From assembly GCA_036172665.1 (NCBI GenBank), contig JAYKNF010000029.1, forward strand, positions 248,001-312,000: a stretch of 64,000 bases of DNA, given 5' to 3'. This document shows positions 39,601 to 53,755 of the stretch, piece by piece. A program made the position numbers and the translations under genes. The stretch's first letter is position 1, and each line of letters opens with the position of its first letter. The notes beneath the pieces were generated by a model. That model made no database searches and was not told where the DNA came from. It was given only the letters and a program-made list of their open reading frames with translations. This DNA is from Prosopocoilus inquinatus. Taxonomy: Eukaryota > Arthropoda > Insecta > Coleoptera > Lucanidae.

Positions 39601-42600
39601 AACGAAACAACACATATTAGCGTTGTTCCTGTGATGTATCTAATCGATCCTTACTCATCTATCATGTTATTTGACGTTTGGATGTACTCCAGTAACCCTG
39701 ACGTGAAATACGAAGTTCTCGGACGCAGCAGAACCTGGAAATAGTTTTAAACGAAACAACACGCATTAGCGTTGTTCCTGTGATGTATCTAATCGATCCT
39801 TACTCATCTATCATGTTATTTGACGTTTGGATGGACTCCAGTAACCCTGACGTGAGATACGAAGTTCTCGGACGCAGCAGAAGCTGGAAATAGTTTTAAA
39901 CGAAACAACACGCATTAGCGTTGTTCCTGTGATGTATCTAATCGATCCTTACTTATCTATCATGTTATTTGGCGTTTCGATGGACTCCAGTAGCTCTGAT
40001 GTGAGATACGACGTTTTTTGAGGCAGCAGAAGCTGGAAATAGTTTTAAACGAAACAACACGCATTAGCGTTGTTCCTGTGATGTATCTAATCGATCCTTA
40101 CTCATCTATCATGTTATTTGGCGTTTCGATGGACTCCAGTAGCTCTGATGTGAGATACGACGTTTTCGGACGCAGCAGAAGCTGGAAATAGTTTTAAACG
40201 AAACAACACGTATCAGCGTTGTTCCTGTGATGTATCTAATCGATCCTTACTCATCTATCATGTTATTTGACGTTTCGATAGACTCCAGTAACTCTAATGT
40301 GAGATACGAAATTTTCGGACGCAGCAGAAGCTGGAAATAGTTTTAAACGAAACAACACGCATTAGCGTTGTTCCTGTGATGTATCTAATCGATCCTTACT
40401 TATCTATCATGTTATTTGACGTTTGGATGGACTCCAGTAACCCTGACGTGAGATACGAAGTTCTCGGACGCAGCAGAAGCTGGAAATAGTTTTAAACGAA
40501 ACAACACGTATTAGCGTTGTTCCTGTGATGTATCTAATCGATCCTTACTCATCTATCATGTTATTTGACGTTTGGATGGACTCCAGTAACTCTGATGTGA
40601 GATACAAAGTTTTTGGACGCAGCAGAAGCTGGAAATAGTTTTGAACGAAACAACACGTATTAGCGTTGTTCCTGTGATGTATCTAATCGATCCTTACTCA
40701 TCTATCATGTTATTTGGCGTTTCGATGGACTCCAGTAACTTTGATGTGAGATACGAAGTTCTCGGACGCAGCTGAAGCTAGAAATAGTTTTAAACGAAAC
40801 AACACGCATTAGCGTTGTTACTGTGATGTATCTAATCGATCCTTACTTATCTATCATGTTATTTGACGTTTGGATGGACTCCAGTAAGTCTGATGTGAGA
40901 TACAAAGTTTTTGGACGCAGCAGGAGCTGGAAATAGTTTTAAACGAAACAACACGTATTAGCGTTGTTCCTGTGCTGTATCTAATCGATCCTTACTCATA
41001 TATCATGTTATTTGGCGTTTCGATGGACTCCAGTAGCTTTGATGTGAGATACGACGTTTTCGGACGCAGCAGAAGCTGGAAATAGTTTTAAACGAAACAA
41101 CACGTATCAGCGTTGTTCCTGTGATGTATCTAATCGATCCTTACTCATCTATCATGTTATTTGACGTTTGGATGGACTCCAGTAACTCTGATGTGAGATA
41201 CAAAGTTTTTGGACGCAGCAGAAGCTGGAAATAGTTTTGAACGAAACAACACGTATTAGCGTTGTTCCTGTGATGTATCTAATCGATCCTTACTTAGCTA
41301 CTATGTTATTTGACGTTTGGATGGACTCCAGTAACTCTAATGTGAGATACGAAATTTTCGGACGCAGCAGAAGCTGGAAATAGTTTTAAACGAAACAACA
41401 CGCATTAGCGTTGTTCCTGAGATGTATCTAATCGATCCTTACTTATCTGTCATGTTATTTGACGTTTGGATGGACTCCAGTAACCCTGACGTGAGATACA
41501 AAGTTCTCGGACGCAGCAGAAGCTGGAAATAGTTTTAAACGAAACAACACGCATTAGCATTGTTCCTGTGATGTATCTAATCGATCCTTACTTATCTATC
41601 ATGTTATTTGACGTTTGGATGGACTCCAGTAACCCTTACGTGAGATACGAAGTTCTCGGGCGCAGCAGAAGCTGGAAATAGTTTTAAACGAAACAACACG
41701 TATTAGCGTTGTTCCTGTGATGTATCTAATCGATCCTTACTCATCTATCATGTTATTTGACGTTTGGATGGACTCCAGTAACTCTGATGTGAGATACAAA
41801 GTTTTTGGACGCAGCAGAAGCTGGAAATAGTTTTGAACGAAAGAACACGAATTAGCGTTGTTCCTGTGATGTATCTAATCGATCCTTACTCATCTATCAT
41901 GTTATTTGGCGTTTCGATGGACTCCAGTAACTTTGATGTGAGATACGAAGTTCTCGGACGCAGCTGAAGCTGGAAATAGTTTTAAACGAAACAACACGCA
42001 TTAGCGTTGTTCCTGTGATGTATCTAATCGATCCTTACTTATCTATCATGTTATTTGGCGTTTCGATGGACTCCAGTAGCTCTGATATGAGATACGACGT
42101 TTTCGGACGCAGCAGAAGCTGGAAATAGTTTGAAACGAAACAACACGTATTAGCGTTGTTCGTATGATGTATCTAATCGATCCTTACTCATCTATCATGT
42201 TATTTGACGTTTGGATGGACTCCAGTAACTCTGATGAGAGACACAAAGATTTCGGACGCAGCAGAAGCTGGAAATAGTTTTAAACGAAACAACACGCATT
42301 AGCGTTGTTCCTGTGATGTATCTAATCGATCCTTACTTATCTATCATGTTATTTGACGTTTGGATGGACTCCAGTAAACCTGACGTGAGATACGAAGTTC
42401 TCGGACGCAGCAGAAGCTGGAAATAGTTTTAAACGAAACAACATGTATTGGCGTTGTTCCTGTGATGTATCTAATCGATCCTTACTCATCTATCATGTTA
42501 TTTGACGTTTGGATGGACTCCAGTAACTCTGATGTGACATACAAAGTTTTTGGACGCAGCAGAAGCTGGAAATAGTTTTGAACGAAACAACACGTATTAG

Positions 42601-42800
42601 CGTTGTTCCTGTGATGTATCTAATCGATCCTTACTTAGCTACTATGTTATTTGATGTTTGGATGGACTCCAGTAACACTAATGTGAGATACGAAATTTTC
42701 GGACGCAGCAGAAGCTGGAAATAGTTTCAAACGAAACAACACGCATTAGCGTTGTTCCTGTGATGTATCTAATCGATCCTTACTTATCTATCATGTTATT
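39600..42800. repeat. Block shared with 49.6-51.1 kb
   Basis: The TATCAGCG mark occurs at 40211 and 41105 here and at 49598 and 50194 further right (spacings 9,387 = 63 x 149 and 9,089 = 61 x 149). The same order is therefore present but two monomers shorter in the right copy. AAGAACACGA at 41841 pairs with 50930 at the 9,089 spacing, and CCTGAGATG at 41415 pairs with 50504. After about 42.05 kb the match ends and individual odd units follow, such as GTTCGTATGATG near 42159 and AACACTAATG near 42673. Confidence 0.8.
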
Positions 42801-44860
42801 TGACGTTTGGATGGACTCCAGTAACCCTGACGTGAGATACGAAGTTCTGGGACGCAGCAGAACCTGGAAATAGTTTTAAGCGAAACAACGCGCATTAGCG
42901 TTGTTCCTGTGATGTATCTAATCGATCCTTACTCATCTATCATGTTATTTGACGTTTCGATGGACTCCAGTAACTTAGATGTGAGATACGAAGTTCTCGG
43001 ACGCAGCTGAAGCTAGAAATAGTTTTAAACGAAACAACACGCATTAGCGTTGTTCCTGTGATGTATCTAATCGATACTTACTCATCTATCATGTTATTTG
43101 ACGTTTCGATGGACTCCAGTAACTCTAATGTGAGAAACGAAATTTTCGGACGCAGCAGAAGCTGGAAATAGTTTTAAACGAAACAACACGCATTAGCGTT
43201 GTACCTGTGATGTATCTAATCGATCCTTACTCATCTAGCATGTTATTTGACGTTTGGATGGACTCCAGTAACTCTGATGTGAGATACAAAGTTTTTGGAC
43301 GCAGCAGAAGCTGGAAATAATTTTGAACGAAACAACACCTATTAGCGTTGTTCCTGTGATGTATCTAATCGATCCTTACTCATCTATCATGTTATTTGAC
43401 GTTTCGATGGACTCCAGTAACTCTAATGTGAGATACGAAATTTTCGGACGCAGCAGAAGCTGGAAATAGTTTTAAACGAAACAACACGCATTAGCGTTGT
43501 TCCTGTGATGTATCTAATCGATCCTTACTTATCTATCATGTTATTTGGCGTTTCGATGGACTCCAGTATCCCTGACGTGAGATACTAAGTTCTCGGACGC
43601 AGCAGAAGCTGGAAATAGTTTTAAACGAAACAACACGTATTAGCGTTGTTCCTGTGATGTATCTAATCGATCCTTACTCATCTATCATGTTATTTGACGT
43701 TTCGATGGACTCCAGTAACTCTGATGTGAGATACAAAGTTTTTGGACGCAGCAGAAGCTTTAAATAGTTTTGAACGAAACAACACGTATTAGCGTTGTTC
43801 CTGTGATGTATCTAATCGATCCTTACTCATCTATCATGTTATTTGACGTTTCGATGGACTCCAGTAACTCTAATGTGAGATACGAAATTTTCGGACGCAG
43901 CAGAAGCTGGAAATAGTTTTAAACGAAACAACACGCATTAGCGTTGTTCCTGTGATGTATCTAATCGATCCTTACTTATCTATCATGTTATTTGACGTTT
44001 GGATGGACTCCAGTAACCCTGACGTGAGATACGAAATTCTCGGACGCAGCAGAAGCTGGAAATAGTTTTAAACGAAACAACACGTATTAGCGTTGTTCCT
44101 GTTATGTATCTAATCGATCCTTACTCATCTATCATGTTATTTGACGTTTGGATGGACTCCAGTAACTCTGATGTGAGATACAAAGTTTTTGGACGCAGCA
44201 GAACCTGGAAATAATTTTAAACGAAACAACACGCATTAGCGTTGTTCCTGTGATGTATCTAATCGATCCTTACTCATCTATCATGTTATTTGACTTTTGG
44301 ATGGACTCCAGTAACTCTGATGAGAGACACAAAGATATCGGACGCAGCAGAAGCTGGAAATAGTTTTGAACGAAACAACACGTATTAGCGTTGTTCCTGT
44401 GATGTATCTAATCGATCCTTACTCATCTATCATGTTATTTGACGTTTCGATGGACTCCAGTAACTCTAATGTGAGATACGAAATTTTCGGACGCAGCAGA
44501 AACTGGGAATAGTTTTAAACGAAACAACACGCATTAGCGTTGTTCCTGTGATGTATCTAATCGATCCTTACTTATCTATCATGTTATTTCACGTTTGGAT
44601 GGACTCCAGTAACCCTGACGTGAGATACGAAGTTCTCGGACGCAGCAGAAGCTGGAAATAGTTTTAAACGAAACAACACGTATTAGCGTTGTTCCTGTTA
44701 TGTATCTAATCGATCCTTACTCATCTATCATGTTATTTGACGTTTGGATGGACTCCAGTAACTCTGATGTGAGATACAAAGTTTTTGGACGCAGCAGAAC
44801 CTGGAAATAGTTTTAAACGAAAAAACACGCATTAGCGTTGTTCCTGTGATGTATCTAATC
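42800..44860. repeat. Second occurrence of the 36.5-38.6 kb block
   Basis: Repeats 36540-38600 at a spacing of 6,257 bp (42 monomers less 1). TTCTGGGACGC at 42845 matches 36588, and the rare AGAAGCTTTAAATAG (a HindIII-type AAGCTT) at 43753 matches 37496. It carries its own changes, including GTTGTACCTG near 43200 and AGATATCGG near 44334. It ends near 44860, where TAACTTAGATG replaces TAGCTCTGATG. Confidence 0.82.
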
Positions 44861-46225
44861 GATCCTTACTCATCTATCATGTTATTTGGCGTTTCGATGG
44901 ACTCCAGTAACTTAGATGTGAGATACGAAGTTCTCGGACGCAGCTGAAGCTAGAAATAGTTTTAAACGAAACAACACGCATTAGCGTTGTTCCTGTGATG
45001 TATCTAATCGATACTTACTCATCTATCATGTTATTTGACGTTTCGATGGACTCCAGTAACTCTAATGTGAGAAACGAAATTTTCGGACGCAGCAGAAGCT
45101 GGAAATAGTTTTAAACGAAACAACACGCATTATCGTTGTTCCTGTGATGTATCTAATCGATCCTTACTCATCTAGCATGTTATTTGACGTTTGGATGGAC
45201 TCCAGTAACTCTGATTTGAGATACAAAGTTTTTGGACGCAGCAGAAGCTGGAAATAATTTTGAACGAAACAACACCTATTAGCGTTGTTCCTGTGATGTA
45301 TCTAATCGATCCTTACTCATCTATCATGTTATTTGACGTTTCGATGGACTCCAGTAACTCTAATGTGAGATACGAAGTTCTCGGACGCAGCTGAAGCTGG
45401 AAATAGTTTTAAACGAAACAACACGCATTAGCGTTGTTCCTGTGATGTATCTAATCGATCCTTACTTATCTATCATGTTATTTGACGTTTGGATGTACTC
45501 CAGTAACCCTGACGTGAAATACGAAGTTCTCGGACGCAGCAGAACCTGGAAATAGTTTTAAACGAAACAACACGCATTAGCGTTGTTCCTGTGATGTATC
45601 TAATCGATCCTTACTCATCTATCATGTTATTTGACGTTTGGATGGACTCCAGTAACCCTGACGTGAGATACGAAGTTCTCGGACGCAGCAGAAGCTGGAA
45701 ATAGTTTTAAACGAAACAACACGCATTAGCGTTGTTCCTGTGATGTATCTAATCGATCCTTACTTATCTATCATGTTATTTGGCGTTTCGATGGACTCCA
45801 GTAGCTCTGATGTGAGATACGACGTTTTTTGAGGCAGCAGAAGCTGGAAATAGTTTTAAACGAAACAACACGCATTAGCGTTGTTCCTGTGATGTATCTA
45901 ATCGATCCTTACTCATCTATCATGTTATTTGGCGTTTCGATGGACTCCAGTAGCTCTGATGTGAGATACGACGTTTTCGGACGCAGCAGAAGCTGGAAAT
46001 AGTTTTAAACGAAACAACACGTATTAGCGTTGTTCCTGTTATGTATCTAATCGATCCTTACTCATCTATCATGTTATTTGACGTTTGGATGGACTCCAGT
46101 AACTCTGATGTGAGATACAAAGTTTTTGGACGCAGCAGAACCTGGAAATAGTTTTAAACGAAACAACACGCATTAGCGTTGTTCCTGTGATGTATCTAAT
46201 CGATCCTTACTCATCTATCATGTTA
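44840..46225. repeat. Block at 13-monomer spacing (1,937 bp)
   Basis: Matches about 46777-48162 at a spacing of 1,937 bp (13 x 149). CCTATTAGCG at 45275 pairs with 47212, and the ACGTTTTTTGAGG unit near 45819 pairs with 47756. It is the leftmost of several occurrences of a roughly 9-10-monomer string that recurs at 46.9, 48.5, 53.8, 55.4 and 63.0 kb. The 46225-46904 stretch repeats the 38.5-39.1 kb string (TTCTGGGACGC at 46719, 52 monomers from 38971) and leads into the large duplication. Confidence 0.8.
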
Positions 46226-46903
46226 TTTGACGTTTGGATGGACTCCAGTAACTCTGATGTGAGATACAAAGTTTTTGGACGCAGCAGAACCTGGAAATAG
46301 TTTTAAACGAAAAAACACGCATTAGCGTTGTTCCTGTGATGTATCTAATCGATCCTTACTCATCTATCATGTTATTTGGCGTTTCGATGGACTCCAGTAG
46401 CTCTGATGTGAGATACGACGTTTTCTGAGGCAGCAGAAGCTGGAAATAGTTTTAAACGAAACAACACGCATTAGCGTTGTTCCTGTGATGTATCTAATAG
46501 ATCCTTACTCATCTATCATGTTATTTGACGTTTCGATGGACTCCAGTAACTCTAATGTGAGAAACGAAATTTTCGGAAGCAGCAGAAGCTGGAAATAATT
46601 TTAAACGAAACAACACGCATTAGCGTTGTTCCTGTGATGTATCTAATCGATCCTTACTTATCTATCATGTTATTTGACGTTTGGATGAACTCCAGTAACC
46701 CTGACGTGAGATACGAAGTTCTGGGACGCAGCAGAACCTGGAAATAGTTTTAAACGAAACAACGCGCATTAGCGTTGTTCCTGTGATGTATCTAATCGAT
46801 CCTTACTCATCTATCATGTTATTTGGCGTTTCGATGGACTCCAGTAACTTAGATGTGAGATACGAAGTTCTCGGACGCAGCTGAAGCTAGAAATAGTTTT
46901 AAA

Positions 46904-49900
46904 CGAAACAACACGCATTAGCGTTGTTCCTGTGATGTATCTAATCGATACTTACTCATCTATCATGTTATTTGACGTTTCGATGGACTCCAGTAACTCA
47001 AATGTGAGAAACGAAATTTTCGGACGCAGCAGGAGCTGGAAATAGTTTTAAACGAAACAACACGCATTATCGTTGTTCCTGTGATGTATCTAATCGATCC
47101 TTACTCATCTAGCATGTTATTTGACGTTTGGATGGACTCCAGTAACTCTGATTTGAGATACAAAGTTTTTGGACGCAGCAGAAGCTGGAAATAATTTTGA
47201 ACGAAACAACACCTATTAGCGTTGTTCCTGTGATGTATCTAATCGATCCTTACTCATCTATCATGTTATTTGACGTTTCGATGGACTCCAGTAACTCTAA
47301 TGTGAGATACGAAGTTCTCGGACGCAGCTGAAGCTGGAAATAGTTTTAAACGAAACAACACGCATTAGCGTTGTTCCTGTGATGTATCTAATCGATCCTT
47401 ACTTATCTATCATGTTATTTGACGTTTGGATGTACTCCAGTAACCCTGACGTGAAATACGAAGTTCTCGGACGCAGCAGAACCTGGAAATAGTTTTAAAC
47501 GAAACAACACGCATTAGCGTTGTTCCTGTGATGTATCTAATCGATCCTTACTCATCTATCATGTTATTTGACGTTTGGATGGACTCCAGTAACCCTGACG
47601 TGAGATACGAAGTTCTCGGACGCAGCAGAAGCTGGAAATAGTTTTAAACGAAACAACACGCATTAGCGTTGTTCCTGTGATGTATCTAATCGATCCTTAC
47701 TTATCTATCATGTTATTTGGCGTTTCGATGGACTCCAGTAGCTCTGATGTGAGATACGACGTTTTTTGAGGCAGCAGAAGCTGGAAATAGTTTTAAACGA
47801 AACAACACGCATTAGCGTTGTTCCTGTGATGTATCTAATCGATCCTTACTAATCTATCATGTTATTTGGCGTTTCGATGGACTCCAGTAGCTCTGATGTG
47901 AGATACGACGTTTTCGGACGCAGCAGAAGCTGGAAATAGTTTTAAACGAAACAACACGTATTAGCGTTGTTCCTGTTATGTATCTAATCGATCCTTACTC
48001 ATCTATCATGTTATTTGACGTTTGGATGGACTCCAGTAACTCTGATGTGAGATACAAAGTTTTTGGACGCAGCAGAACCTGGAAATAGTTTTAAACGAAA
48101 CAACACGCATTAGCGTTGTTCCTGTGATGTATCTAATCGATCCTTACTCATCTATCATGTTATTTGGCGTTTCGATGGACTCCAGTAGCTCTGATGTGAG
48201 ATACGACGTTTTCTGAGGCAGCAGAAGCTGGAAATAGTTTTAAACGAAACAACACGCATTAGCGTTGTTCCTGTGATGTATCTAATAGATCCTTACTCAT
48301 CTATCATGTTATTTGACGTTTGGATGAACTCCAGTAACCCTGACGTGAGATACGAAGTTCTGGGACGCAGCAGAACCTGGAAATAGTTTTAAACGAAACA
48401 ACGCGCATTAGCGTTGTTCCTGTGATGTATCTAATCGATCCTTACTCATCTATCATGTTATTTGGCGTTTCGATGGACTCCAGTAACTTAGATGTGAGAT
48501 ACGAAGTTCTCGGACGCAGCTGAAGCTAGAAATAGTTTTAAACGAAACAACACGCATTAGCGTTGTTCCTGTGATGTATCTAATCGATACTTACTCATCT
48601 ATCATGTTATTTGACGTTTCGATGGACTCCAGTAACTCTAATGTGAGAAACGAAATTTTCGGACGCAGCAGAAGCTGGAAATAGTTTTAAACGAAACAAC
48701 ACGCATTATCGTTGTTCCTGTGATGTATCTAATCGATCCTTACTCATCTAGCATGTTATTTGACGTTTGGATGGACTCCAGTAACTCTGATTTGAGATAC
48801 AAAGTTTTTGGACGCAGCAGAAGCTGGAAATAATTTTGAACGAAACAACACCTATTAGCGTTGTTCCTGTGATGTATCTAATCGATCCTTACTCATCTAT
48901 CATGTTATTTGACGTTTCGATGGACTCCAGTAACTCTAATGTGAGATACGAAGTTCTCGGACGCAGCTGAAGCTGGAAATAGTTTTAAACGAAACAACAC
49001 GCATTAGCGTTGTTCCTGTGATGTATCTAATCGATCCTTACTTATCTATCATGTTATTTGACGTTTGGATGTACTCCAGTAACCCTGACGTGAAATACGA
49101 AGTTCTCGGACGCAGCAGAACCTGGAAATAGTTTTAAACGAAACAACACGCATTAGCGTTGTTCCTGTGATGTATCTAATCGATCCTTACTCATCTATCA
49201 TGTTATTTGACGTTTGGATGGACTCCAGTAACCCTGACGTGAGATACGAAGTTCTCGGACGCAGCAGAAGCTGGAAATAGTTTTAAACGAAACAACACGC
49301 ATTAGCGTTGTTCCTGTGATGTATCTAATCGATCCTTACTTATCTATCATGTTATTTGGCGTTTCGATGGACTCCAGTAGCTCTGATGTGAGATACGACG
49401 TTTTTTGAGGCAGCAGAAGCTGGAAATAGTTTTAAACGAAACAACACGCATTAGCGTTATTCCTGTGATGTATCTAATCGATCCTTACTCATCTATCATG
49501 TTATTTGGCGTTTCGATGGACTCCAGTAGCTCTGATGTGAGATACGACGTTTTCGGACGCAGCAGAAGCTGGAAATAGTTTTAAACGAAACAACACGTAT
49601 CAGCGTTGTTCCTGTGATGTATCTAATCGATCCTTACTCATCTATCATGTTATTTGACGTTTGGATGGACTCCAGTAACTCTGATGTGAGATACAAAGTT
49701 TTTGGACGCAGCAGAAGCTGGAAATAGTTTTGAACGAAACAACACGTATTAGCGTTGTTCCTGTGATGTATCTAATCGATCCTTACTGATCTATCATGTT
49801 ATTTGGCGTTTCGATGGACTCCAGTAACTTTGATGTGAGATACGAAGTTCTCGGACGCAGCTGAAGCTAGAAATAGTTTTAAACGAAACAACACGCATTA

Positions 49901-52900
49901 GGGTTGTTACTGTGATGTATCTAATCGATCCTTACTTATCTATCATGTTATTTGACGTTTGGATGGACTCCAGTAAGTCTGATGTGAGATACAAAGTTTT
50001 TGGACGCAGCAGGAGCTGGAAATAGTTTTAAACGAAACAACACGTATTAGCGTTGTTCCTGTGCTGTATCTAATCGATCCTTACTCATATATCATGTTAT
50101 TTGGCGTTTCGATGGACTCCAGTAGCTTTGATGTGAGATACGACGTTTTCGGACGCAGCAGAAGCTGGAAATAGTTTTAAACGAAACAACACGTATCAGC
50201 GTTGTTCATGTGATGTATCTAATCGATCCTTACTCATCTATCATGTTATTTGACGTTTGGATGGACTCCAGTAACTCTGATGTGAGATACAAAGTTTTTG
50301 GACGCAGCAGAAGCTGGAAATAGTTTTGAACGAAACAACACGTATTAGCGTTGTTCCTGTGATGTATCTAATAGATCCTTACTTAGCTACTATGTTATTT
50401 GAAGTTTGGATGGACTCCAGTAACTCTAATGTGAGATACGAAATTTTCGGACGCAGCAGAAGCTGGAAATAGTTTTAAACGAAACAACACGCATTAGCGT
50501 TGTTCCTGAGATGTATCTAATCGATCCTTACTTATCTGTCATGTTATTTGACGTTTAGATGGACTCCAGTAACCCTGACGTGAGATACAAAGTTCTCGGA
50601 CGCAGCAGAAGCTGGAAATAGTTTTAAACGAAACAACACGCATTAGCATTGTTCCTGTGATGTATCTAATCGATCCTTACTTATCTATCATGTTATTTGA
50701 CGTTTGGATGGACTCCAGTAACCCTGACGTGAGATACGAAGTTCTCGGGCGCAGCAGAAGCTGGAAATAGTTTTAAACGAAACAACACGTATTAGCGTTG
50801 TTCCTGTGATGTATCTAATCGATCCTTACTCATCTATCATGTTATTTGACGTTTGGATGGACTCCAGTAACTCTGATGTGAGATACAAAGTTTTTGGACG
50901 CAGCAGAAGCTGGAAATAGTTTTGAACGAAAGAACACGAATTAGCGTTGTTCCTGTGATGTATCTAATCGATCCTTACTCATCTATCATGTTATTTGGCG
51001 TTTCGATGGACTCCAGTAACTTTGATGTGAGATACGAAGTTCTCGGACGCAGCTGAAGCTGGAAATAGTTTTAAACGAAACAACACGCATTAGCGTTGTT
51101 CCTGTGATGTATCTAATCGATCCTTACTTATCTATCATGTTATTTGGGGTTCGATGGACTCCAGTAACTTAGATGTGAGATACGAAGTTCTCGGACGCAG
51201 CTGAAGCTAGAAATAGTTTTAAACGAAACAACACGCATTAGCGTTGTTCCTGTGATGTATCTAATCGATCCTTACTCATCTATCATGTTATTTGACGTTT
51301 CGATGGACTCCAGTAACTCTAATGTGAGAAACGAAATTTTCGGACGCAGCAGAAGCTGGAAATAGTTTTAAACGAAACAACACGCATTAGCGTTGTTCCT
51401 GTGATGTATCTAATCGATCCTTACTCATCTATCATATTATTTGGCGTTTCGATGGAATCCAGTAACTCTGATGTGAGATAAAAAGTTTTTTACGCAGCAG
51501 AAGCTGGAAATAGTTTTGAATGAAACAACACGTATTAGCGTTGTTCCTGTGATGTATCTAATCGATCCTTACTCATCTATCATGTTATTTGGCGTTTTGA
51601 TGGACTCCAGTAACTTTGATGTGAGATACGAAGTTCTCGGACGCAGCTGAAGCTAGAAATAGTTTTAAACGAAACAACACGCATTAGCGTTGTTACTGTG
51701 ATGTATCTAATCGATCCTTACTTATCTATCATGTTATTTGACGTTTGGATGGACTCCAGTTAGTCTGATGTGAGATACAATGTTTTTGGACGCAGCAGGA
51801 GCTGGAAATAGTTTTAAACGAAACAACACGTATTAGCGTTGTTCCTGTGCTGTATCTAATCGATCCTTACTCATATATCATGTTATTTGGCGTTTCGATG
51901 GACTCCAGTAGCTCTGATGTGAGATACGACGTTTTCGGACGCAGCAGAAGCTGGAAATAGTTTTTAACGAAACAACACGTATTAGCGTTGTTCCTGTGCT
52001 GTATCTAATCGATCCTTACTCATCTATCATGTTATTTGACGTTTCGATGGACTCCAGTAACTCTAATGTGAGATACGAAATTTTCGGACGTAGCAGAAGC
52101 TGGAAATAGTTTTAAACGAAACAACACGCATTAGCGTTGTTCCTGTGATGTATCTAATCGATCCTTACTTATCTATCATGTTATTTGACGTTTGGATGGA
52201 CTCCAGTAACCCTGACGTGATATACGAAGTTCTCGGACGCAGCAGAAGCTGGAAATAATTTTAAACGAAACAACACGTATTAGCGTTGTTCCTGTGATGT
52301 ATCTAATCGATCCTTACTCATCTATCATGTTATTTGACGTTTGGATGGACTCCAGTAACTCTGATGTGAGATACAAAGTTTTTGGACGCAGCAGAAGCTG
52401 GAAATAGTTTTGAACGAAACAACACGTATTAGCGTTGTTCCTGTGATGTATCTAATCGATACTTACTCATCTATCATGTTATTTGGCGTTTCGATGGACT
52501 CCAGTAACTTTGATGTGAGATACGAAGTTCTCGGACGCAGCTGAAGCTGGAAATAGTTTTAAATGAAACAACACGTATTAGCGTTGTTCCTGTGATGTAT
52601 CTAAACGATCCTTACTTATCTAACATGTTATTTGACGTTTGGATGGACTCCAGTAAGTCTGATGTGAGATACAAAGTTTTTGGACGCAGCAGGAGCTGGA
52701 AATAGTTTTGAACGAAACAACACGTATTAGCGTTGTTCCTGTGATGTATCTAATCGATCCTTACTCATCTATCATGTTATTTGGCGTTTCGATGGACTCC
52801 AGTAGCTCTGATGTGAGATACGACGTTTTCGGACGCAGCAGAAGCTGGAAATAGTTTTAAACGAAACAACACGTGTTAGCGTTGTTCCTGTGATGTATCT

Positions 52901-53755
52901 AATCGATCCTTACTCATCTATCATGTTATTTGACGTTTGGATGGACTCCAGTAACCCTGACGTGAGATACGAAGTTCTCGGACGCAGCAGAAGCTGGAAA
53001 TAGTTTTAAACGAAACAACACGTATTAGCGTTGTTCCTGTGATGTATCTAATCGATCCTTACTCATCTATGATGTTATTTGACGTTTAGATGGACTCCAG
53101 TAACTCTGATGTGAGATACGAAATTTTCGGACGCAGCAGAAGCTGGAAATAGTTTTGAACGAAACAACACGTATTAGCGTTGTTACTGTGATGTATCTAA
53201 TCGATCCTTACATATCTATCATGTTATTTGACGTTTGGATGGACTCCAGTAACTCTGATGTGAGATACAAAGTTTTTGGACGCAGCAGAAGCTGGAAATA
53301 GTTTTGAACGAAACAACACGTATTAGCGTTGTTACTGTGATGTATCTAATCGATCCTTACTTATCTATCATGTTATTTGACGTTTGGATGGACTCCAGTA
53401 AGTCTGATGTGAGATACAAAGTTTTTGGACGCAGCAGGAGCTGGAAATAGTTTTAAACGAAACAACACGTATTAGCGTTGTTCCTGTGATGTATCTAATC
53501 GATCCTGACTCATCTATCAAGTTATTTGACGTTTGGATGGACTCCAGTAACTCTGATGTGAGATACAAAGTTTTTGGACGCAGCAGAAGCTGGAAATAGT
53601 TTTGAACGAAACAACACGTATTAGCGTTGTTCCTGTGATGTATCTAATCGATCCTTACTCATCTATCATGTTATTTGACGTTTGGATGGACTCCAGTAAC
53701 TCTGATGTGAGATACAAAGTTTTTGGACGCAGCAGAAGCTGGAAATAGTTTTGAA
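46904..53755. repeat. 46-monomer HOR (6,852 bp), copy 1
   Basis: Repeats at a spacing of 6,852 bp (46 monomers less 2). Shared marks are CTTACTAATC (47846 and 54698), TTCTGGGACGC (48358 and 55210), TTAGGGTTG (49898 and 56750), TTTGGGGTTCG (51144 and 57996) and CCTGACTCATC (53504 and 60356). It contains an 11-monomer internal repeat: 46.9-47.95 kb and 48.54-49.58 kb, 1,639 bp apart. Private differences from copy 2 are AACTCAAATG near 46996, CAGGAGC near 47030 and GTTCATGTG near 50205. Left of 46904 the match fails. Confidence 0.92.
51397..51544. repeat. Most divergent monomer (148 bp)
   Basis: Among the most altered units I noticed: ATCATATTATT, GATGGAATCC and a stretch GATAAAAAGTTTTTTACGC that has lost the usual GGACGC. 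It is preserved with the same changes 6,852 bp on (58249-58396), so it predates the 46-monomer duplication. The preceding unit also has a deletion (TTTGGGGTTCG near 51144). Clustering of damaged units may mark an older, less homogenised stretch. Confidence 0.75.

Noticed and set aside
49898..49905. TTAGGGTT, a telomere-like octamer
   Set aside because: It is a single copy caused by GCG to GGG in the usual TTAGCGTT. No tandem telomeric repeats occur nearby.
53368..53568. 66-codon open frame on the minus strand, repeated at 60220-60420
   Set aside because: It lies wholly within satellite monomers. It is open only because CCTTACTCATC became CCTGACTCATC (53507), which removes a stop found in other units. 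The two occurrences are the same place in the two 6,852-bp copies. No other sign of coding is present.
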